Shown here piece by piece: positions 19,287 through 26,900 of a stretch of DNA of 64,000 bases; the first letter of the stretch is position 1; each line of letters starts with the position of its first letter. The notes below the pieces were generated by a model. The model was not told the DNA's origin and ran no database searches. It worked only from the letters and a program-made list of their open reading frames with translations. Source of the stretch: Brachycybe producta (Eukaryota > Arthropoda > Diplopoda > Playtdesmida > Andrognathidae); the NCBI GenBank assembly GCA_036925085.1, contig JAUPFP010000001.1, positions 21,439,937 to 21,503,936 on the forward strand. The letters are read 5' to 3'. Both the position numbers and the translations under genes were made by a program.

Positions 19287-20981
19287 ATGGCTAGTAGAGA
19301 TCTCTCTACTAACCCCACGGAAACGGGGATGTTACAAAATGGTGGAGGTGCGGGGTACCTCACTACAGATCCAGTAGAGAATACCAATGATGTCGGAGTT
19401 ACACCAGGTGGTAAAGGAAAGAAAGGCAGACCGAAATCGAAGTCGAAGACACGGGAGAAGGACGATACAAACCAAATGGATGGAGAAGATCCACTTGAAG
19501 GTATCCTTCAAAATCTAAGTGCTGAAAGGCGGGAGAGACTGATGGCCTGGTTCGAAGCCCAGCAACCATCAGGATCGATGTTACTCCGGAGCGGGCGTGG
19601 TGTAAGTACAGTTCAGCGTCATACGGTAGTCCGAGAAATGGATACCGGAGTGGAGCCCTCATCGGCCCACGCTGAATCTCAGCGTCATACAGTGATTCCT
19701 GGATTGGACACTGAAGGGGAGCCCTCGTCGGCCCACGCTGAAAACCTAAGACAGGTTAATGTATTCCAGACGCCGCTCATGCTGAAGAAGAGTGGAGGGA
19801 CCCAGAGAGGTCGCCTACCTGAGACTCCTATTCTACGGAGAGAGAACCCGGACCAGCTAGAGGATGAAAGCCTAACAAGTGAGGATCCCAGCGTAGAAGA
19901 GCTGGAAGGAAATCCAATTTGCAATCGTCATCGGACCTGTGAGGAGCTGGATGGGAAGTACAAGAGTCTTCACCCACTCCGGAATCTGGAGACCTTCAAA
20001 GGATTGACGTCTGTATACACCTTTCTGGAGGACTACGAGAGTATCGCAGATCTGGAGGACTGGAGCAACGTCCACAAGACCTACTACCTACGTAAGGCGG
20101 TAGAAGGGGACGTAGTACGTTGGTTATCCAATTTCTACAAAGAAAATCGAGGAAAGACCACGTGGGACTTCATACGGAGCGAGTTAATTGAAAGATTTGG
20201 ACGTCGAGACGAGTTAGTGCAACTGAAGCTGAGGTTGGATACCATGCTCCAAAGGAAAGGAGAGGACACCAATCAGTTTTTGGGTCGCTACCTTGACTTG
20301 AGTAGAAAAGTGTTACCGGGGGTAACCGACAAATACCGGATTGTGGAATTTCGGCAGAAACTTCATCCGATTATACGTAATGCTACACAGAATGCGCCGA
20401 ATAGCAATCTGAAGCTGTACACGACATATATCAAGGATACCGAGGAAGTTTTGATGGCTGATGGGTTATGGATACCGGAAGGAACGATGGGTCAACAAAC
20501 GACGACCCAGGTCTCCAAGGGTCCACAGAAGAATAACCAACGCCAAAATGCCAAACAGACGCAAGCAGTAATGGACGGAGGACGTTCTTACGCGGTTGTT
20601 ACTCAAGATCAAGCGGACCCAACGAACCACTCGACTCCATCAAATTCAAATAACCAAACGCAACAGAAGACCAACCAGAACTCGAATCAGCAACAAGGTC
20701 GTAAATGGAACCAAAGATATCCGCAGAAGAAAAACTACAATGGTCAGCAAACGCAAGATGGAAGTAAAACCCCGAAAGATCTCAGCACAGTAGAGTGTTA
20801 TCACTGTCACGAGAAGGGTCACTTTTCAAGAAACTGCCCAAAGAAAGTAGTTGCGGATGGAACCGTTGGACTTGTTCAACATGGAATGGCCACTGGAAGA
20901 AATGGCCAGCAGTATTTTGTCGTCAGCGAGAACGGGCAGAAGAAGTTCCTGCGAGAGGAAAACCCGGCTGATTTAAACTAG
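19287..20981 (+). CDS. gag: Gag polyprotein of Ty3/Gypsy element
   Basis: 564 codons. Gag builds the cytoplasmic virus-like particle that packages element RNA. Residues 1-200 are low-complexity, basic then acidic, with two copies of a block ending in EPSSAHAE. Residues about 231-365 match the retrotransposon Gag capsid-type domain (AVEGDVVRWL, WDFIRSELIERFG, QFLGRYLDLSRKVL). After a Gln/Asn-rich linker comes one zinc knuckle, CYHCHEKGHFSRNC (C504, CCHC spacing 2-4-4). The first ATG (19287) and the next (codon 15) lie inside the 5' LTR; the first ATG outside it is codon 64. I keep the longest frame, but codon 64 is a real alternative. The frame ends at TAG 20979-20981, overlapping pol by 10 bases. 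Confidence 0.93.
   Translation: MASRDLSTNPTETGMLQNGGGAGYLTTDPVENTNDVGVTPGGKGKKGRPKSKSKTREKDDTNQMDGEDPLEGILQNLSAERRERLMAWFEAQQPSGSMLLRSGRGVSTVQRHTVVREMDTGVEPSSAHAESQRHTVIPGLDTEGEPSSAHAENLRQVNVFQTPLMLKKSGGTQRGRLPETPILRRENPDQLEDESLTSEDPSVEELEGNPICNRHRTCEELDGKYKSLHPLRNLETFKGLTSVYTFLEDYESIADLEDWSNVHKTYYLRKAVEGDVVRWLSNFYKENRGKTTWDFIRSELIERFGRRDELVQLKLRLDTMLQRKGEDTNQFLGRYLDLSRKVLPGVTDKYRIVEFRQKLHPIIRNATQNAPNSNLKLYTTYIKDTEEVLMADGLWIPEGTMGQQTTTQVSKGPQKNNQRQNAKQTQAVMDGGRSYAVVTQDQADPTNHSTPSNSNNQTQQKTNQNSNQQQGRKWNQRYPQKKNYNGQQTQDGSKTPKDLSTVECYHCHEKGHFSRNCPKKVVADGTVGLVQHGMATGRNGQQYFVVSENGQKKFLREENPADLN
19292..19328 (+). promoter_or_regulatory. hairpins at the gag start / LTR end
   Basis: TAGTAGAG (19292-19299) pairs with CTCTACTA (19304-19311), loop ATCT, just after the first gag ATG. 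CCCC (19313-19316) can pair with GGGG (19325-19328). They may influence start-codon choice or reverse transcription; this is inference. Confidence 0.55.
19340..19351 (+). other. primer binding site, tRNA-Ala type
   Basis: TGGTGGAGGTGC starts three bases after the 5' LTR and is complementary to the ...GCACCTCCACCA 3' end known for animal tRNA-Ala. After one missing base GGGG continues the match. It lies inside the gag reading frame, because that frame opens in the LTR. Confidence 0.75.
20972..20981 (+). promoter_or_regulatory. -1 ribosomal frameshift heptamer abutting gag stop
   Basis: T TTA AAC in the gag frame (20972-20978) is directly followed by TAG. The -1 frame is closed just upstream by TGA (20969-20971) and open from 20972 through all of pol. 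UUUAAAC is one of the canonical heptamers for -1 frameshifting, and the Pol frame has no ATG near its start. Confidence 0.85.
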
Positions 20982-23900
20982 AAAGGGTGGCAGTAAAGAG
21001 GGGCCTACCGCCCTTTAAGAACGGAAAACCCTCTGGAAAACGACAAAATCGAAACGAAACAGCGATCGCCAATTCCCAAAACATTGTGGACAAAGCTTTG
21101 TTGGGGGGGAATAGGGGCGTGAGCGAAGCTACCAATGTCACTAAAACTAGACGGAATGCTGGAGCACCGAAGAGACCATGCGATTTGGACACTCAAGGAC
21201 TCCCTGAGCAATCGTCGGAGTTGTTAGTCGGCATTTCGAATGTCGCCACAACTAGACCAAAGGCTGGAGCACCGAAGAGACCATGTGATTTGGACACTCA
21301 AGGACTCCCTGAGCAATCGTCGGAGTTGTTAGTCGGCATTACGAATGGAAAACGACAACGGAATTCACGAAAATATAAGAAGCTGCGAAAGGATACTGGT
21401 CGAAGGGGAGAAATCATCGAGGAGATATTTCCGGAACCCATCATCTGGTCACCTACGAAAGCTATGGTAGTTTACGCGAATAGCTTGGAGGAAGCAAAGA
21501 GAATTGTGGAAGCCATGGAAACTGGAGTTAATCAAGACAGAATTGAGGGAGAGACCCAACAGAATTCTGCGGTGCCAGTCGGAATTGAGGGAAGGACCCA
21601 ACAGAATTCTGCGGCGTGTATACCGGGGATAAGCAATGTTGCTCAGGAAATCCCTCAAGATGTAACATCCAATGTTATTGCCTCGGGCAAGGCCGAAACT
21701 GATGCTAAGAAATCCAAGAAGGCTATTGTAAATGCAGCTATCGGTAGAGGAGATGATACCAGCAGGATCCCTGCGAACAGCGAGGTTATTGAATCCGTTG
21801 AAGTTGGAGATTTATTGAGGAGTAGGGCTTGTTGTCGAAAGAGTGTCGAAATCACTGTAGACAGCCTACTCACCTCATGCGAACTCATCGAGGTAGGAGA
21901 TACTACGCCCGATGAGAGTGTTGCCAAGATTACCATTCAGGTTGACGGCACACCAGTTCGATTTTTGGCGGATAGCGGAACTGGGTTCACTATCTTGTCA
22001 GGCACAATGGCCAAAGAGTACGGACTTCGATATGGACCAATCCGGAACGCACCTGCATTAGGCGCAGTAGGAGGGGTACCGATTAAGGTACTTGGTCAGT
22101 TGTGGCCAACGTTCGAGTTGAACGGAAAGCAAGTAACGGCAAGGATGCTCATCATAGATGGAAAACGAGAAGCACTGCTGGGGAGAGACCTGGGAGCTGC
22201 GTTTGATCTCATCATTTCCATGAAGACCTCCAAGATCTACTTTGCTAATGAGATGTTCTACGAAGGAACACGAGAATTGTTGAAGAAAGGAAGTGCGCGT
22301 AGTAGCCTTCCCTGGAATTTCTTCAAAGAGTTAAAAGAGGAGGGATGTGCTCAGAATAGCCATCTGGATAACTCCTATGCCATAAAAGCTAGAGAGGAAA
22401 GCTGCGTAAAAGCCCAAGGAAGGATTACGTTAAATCCGGGCCAGGCTTTGAACCTCAAAGTAGCTGCAGGGCGGATCATTGAGGAAAACGAAGTACTCAT
22501 GATTGAAACGAACGATAGTCTCTTTAATCGAAAAGGCATCGTTGTGGCCAGCAGTGTGCTACAAGGGAATGGAACATCACAACTGGAAGTCCAACTCCTG
22601 AATACCACACTGGAGTCCGTGGGGATTGGAGACCGCGAGACTATTGGACACTTCGAACTTCTAGAAGAACTAGAAGAAGAGCAAGCCTGCAAAGTTTCCG
22701 AGGAGGAAAACTTTAGAGACATCGGAGAAGCACCCGTTGATTTTGAAAGAGAAATTCAACTTGGTCCTGAACTGACAGATGATCAAAGAGAAGAGTTGAC
22801 GATCCTACTGAAGGAGTTCCAACCGATCTTCGCCTTTTCATCTAAGGACCTGGGAGCTACGAATCTGACCAAACACAAGATCGAAACTGGAGATAATCTA
22901 CCTGTTCGAGACACGTTACGAAGATGCGGGCCTGGGGAACGCATCGTAATTGATGAGACGCTAGAGGAGATGAAGAAATCTGGGGTTGTAAGGCCATCGA
23001 AATCGCCGTATGCATCGCCCATCGTCCTTGTAAAGAAGAAGGACGGCTCCTACCGTTTCTGTGTAGATTATCGGAAGTTGAACGCGATTACAAAGGCAGA
23101 CACTTATCCATTACCGAGGATTGATGATGCATTAGACTCCATGAGAGGAGCATGCTACTTCGCAACGCTGGATATGAAGAGTGGATACTGGCAGTTCGAG
23201 ATGGAAGAAAGCGACATCGAGAAGACCGCATTTACATCTCATCGAGGATTGTTCGAGTTCGTAAGAATGCCTTTCGGACTCCGAAACGCTCCTGCCACTA
23301 TGCAACGTGCATTGGACATCCTACTCGCCGGGCACAAATGGGAAACGTGCCTTGTCTACCTTGACGACATCGTAGTGTTTGGAAGAACGTTCGAAGAATT
23401 TTTGGAAAGACTGAGAACTATCTTGGACCTGCTGAGGACAGCAAACCTGAAGTTGCATCCAATGAAATGCTTCTTTGGATTCCAAGAAGTGAAGTATTTG
23501 GGACACCTGATCTCGCCTGATGGAATTCGGCCAGATCCAGATAAGGTTGTCGCCATAAAGAACTTCCCAGTTCCTGACAATGTAACCGCAATCAGAAGTT
23601 TCCTTGGATTGGCGGGTTATTATCGAAAGCATGTACCTGGATTTGCCAACATAGCGAAGCCCATGTCAGACCTGACGGGTAAAGATATACCGTTCGAATG
23701 GTCAGTTGACTGCGAGAATGCATTCCGCACGCTAAAGAATATGTTGTCGAAATCTCCATTGGTTGCCGTATATGATCCGAAGGCTGCAATATTTATGCAT
23801 ACTGATGCCTGTGGATACGGAATTGGAGCAATGCTTTACCAGAAGTCAGAGGATAAACGAAGAAAGGAGATCATTGGAAGTGTCTCCAGAGTTCTAAGGG

Positions 23901-26900
23901 ACGCGGAAAAGAACTACAGTACGACGGATAAAGAGTGCCTAGCAGTAATCTATGGAGTCACCAAGTTCCGGCCGTACCTGTTCCAGAAGCCCTTTACAAT
24001 TGTGACGGATCACCACGCATTATGCTACATGAAAACTGCAGCACGTCTAGAAGGAAGACTTGGTCGCTGGCAGCTGCTAATGCAGGAGTACGACTACAAA
24101 ATCATCTACAAGGAGGGGAAACTTCACATCGAAGCCGATTGCCTCTCAAGATATCCAGCAGGAGTGCCTGTTAACTGGAAGGCCATCCCAGAAGCGGAAG
24201 ACCTAGATGACAGTGTGATCTTTAATGTAACCTTACAATGGGATTGGAAGGTGGAGCAAAAATTGGACCCAGAGATTTTGAAGATTCGTGAGGAGTTGCG
24301 TAGCCAACCAGAGTCACCTCTTCATAAGTTGTTTTGCGATTATGACAACAAGTTGTTCGCTTGTGTGTTTCACGGAAGTTCCGTACCCACACTCGTGAAT
24401 GTGGTTCCAAAACATCTCATCCCAGAAGTAATGAGATTATGCCATGACGAGCCCGATGCTGGTCATGAGGGACAAACTAAGACCTGGAATCGAGCCAGGC
24501 AAAGATTTTATTGGAATAACATGAAGCACGACATATTCGAATATGTGCGCTCATGTGAGATTTGTCAATTACACAAGCTGGGTACGGAGAAACCTGAAGG
24601 GTTCCTTCAAGAAATGCCCATTGGAAAGCCTTGTGATTGCTGGGGAATGGATTTCATTGGACCATTAGTACCGTCGGTTGGAGGAAACAAGCATATCTTG
24701 TTGGCAGTCGATTACGCCACTCGATATTGCGTTGCTAAAGCAGTGAAAAGCACAACCGCACTAATCGTAATGAACTTCCTAGCAAAAGACGTAAAGAGAA
24801 TCTTCGGGATACCAGAGAAACTCATTTCGGATCGAGGGACGCCGTTTGTTGCGAAGAACACTCAAGAATTCTTGGAAATAAACAAGATAGAGCACGAAAC
24901 AACAACTGCCTACCATCCGCAAAGTAATGGTCTCGCCGAAAGGACGAATAAAAGCATTATTCAGACTATGAAAAAGTATCTGACTCCTGCGAAGAACCAG
25001 ACTGATTGGGCAACGAAACTGGATGAAGTTTTGGAATCGTACAACTCATCTGTACATTCATCCACGAAGTTTACGCCGTACAGACTCATGTTTGGGAGGG
25101 AGCCCAGAACTAAAGTAGACACCTTAGTTCCAGAACGACCAGTTATCGTGGATAACAAGGCAGGAAACCTCGTGGACGTTCGACAACAGGCGGAAGAACG
25201 CCAAGAAGAAGAACTAAGAACAGCCAGGGCGAACCTGAAAGCAGCACATGATCGTCGAAAGAAGTACTACGACCAAAGGCATAAGAAGCCTTACGAGTAC
25301 CAAATAGGACAGAAAGTACTTGTACGAGACATGCGAATCAGGCCTGGACAGAACAAGAAGTTCTTAACGAAATGGAGACAGGGATATACGATTGTGTCGA
25401 AGGTATCGGACACCGTATACCGATTGAGTTACGAGAATCGAGCTGGAAGATTAGTGGAGGACTCTGTAAACGTTGCAAACCTGAGACCACTATATGAGAC
25501 TTACCAAAAGGACGGACCCAATGTTCCAACGACTGGAGACACCCTGGAGTCCATGGGTAATTCATCGCCAGAAGAATCCGAATCGGAACCTGTAAAAGAA
25601 AAAGAAATGACAGCGTTTGTCAAGAAGAAAAACTTACCTTCGCGTAAGAAGAGATGTTGTGGACACTGCAGATGCCAAAATGCTTGGATCGAATCTTCTG
25701 AGGATGAAGAAGAAATTGAGATAATTACGAAAGCAATCCGAAAGCATTCTGACCGTAACGTCGAAATTAGAAGAAAAATGGCAGCAGACGATAACCAGCA
25801 GCAATTCTCATACTTACCTGGCGAAGATGCGATGAAATTCACCAGAGAATATGGTAACAAGACGAATTTTACCATGGAAACCATTGGATTTGTTGAAGAA
25901 ATCAGCGAAATTCCTGAAGAAACGATGAAAATCGACGAAAAAGATGTAAATTCGCCGATGGAATTTCAAATGGAGGTGAAAAACGCGGAAGTTATCGATG
26001 AAGCAACAAAAATGGACGATGATATCGATGCTAGTGACGCCACAAATGGAAATGACGTCCCAAATGAGGAAGTAAACAGGGAGCGGTCAATGACGCTACC
26101 AAGCATGGAAGAAACACGTGGGCGGAGGGATACATTAAGTGAAATGTCTACTAGCCTCGCACCACTATGGATCCGGGTCCTATTGTTTATCTTCTTCACA
26201 ACTGACAGTTGTGCCCATGTGCTATACACATGTACCGGCACTATTTTTTGGCATCTTCTTCATATCACCACTTTTTGTACCGTTATCGGCCATCTTTGGA
26301 AAAGTTTTACCGTTACCACTAAAGATTTTGGAAGTTTTATTGGAAACATCTTGGAAAAGTCTTGTTTTATCGTGAAAAGTTTCGGTTTATTCGGGCCAAC
26401 GGACGGAGTACATCGACAGAGAGAGATCGGAATTCTCATCCAACGGAAATTTGGGCAGAGAAAGGTAGAAAAGGAGCGAAATAAACGGAATTATTTCGGT
26501 CTCCGAAATTTTAATCCTTTTTCTCCTAGTTTTAAGATGGCGTCTCCTTTGGAGAATTTATATCGGGATGTGGCCGCTACCAGGCAAGGTGGGGGTCACG
26601 GTGTCCGTGGACCCGCCTTGTCAGGCCGTGGCCACGAAGAGAGGGGATTCAAGAGAGATCGAACCGAATCCAGCTCTATTGTTCCGATAGAAGGAGGGTC
26701 AAAGTTGATATTTGAGACTGCTGCAGTCGGACTGGAGAAAGAGATAGCCGATGGTCTTTGGGACTATGCAATTGTCCCAAACATCTCCAAGGCGGCCAAG
26801 AAACGTCAGGCCAGGAAGATTCTGCCAGGATTTGTCGGGGCTGGACAGCCCAACTTTTACAAATCCATCAAACCCGGAGAGTTTGCTCCCGGAGGAGCTG

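Larger units (their letters stand above)
18488..19336 (+). repeat. 5' LTR
   Basis: Starts TGTAACG and ends TGTTACA, so the termini are inverted (TGTAAC/GTTACA). A TATA box (TATAAATA, 18898-18905) predicts a start of transcription near 18,925-18,935. AATAAA at 19020-19025 is the likely poly(A) signal, giving U3 of about 440 bp, a short R and a long U5 of about 290 bp. U5 contains the presumed gag start codon. U3 is crowded with perfect hairpins. Confidence 0.95.

Noticed and set aside
26140..26375. Envelope protein in the Pol extension
   Set aside because: The hydrophobic stretch at residues 1727-1771 lies mid-polyprotein, with no signal peptide, furin-type site, fusion peptide or Cys-rich ectodomain around it.
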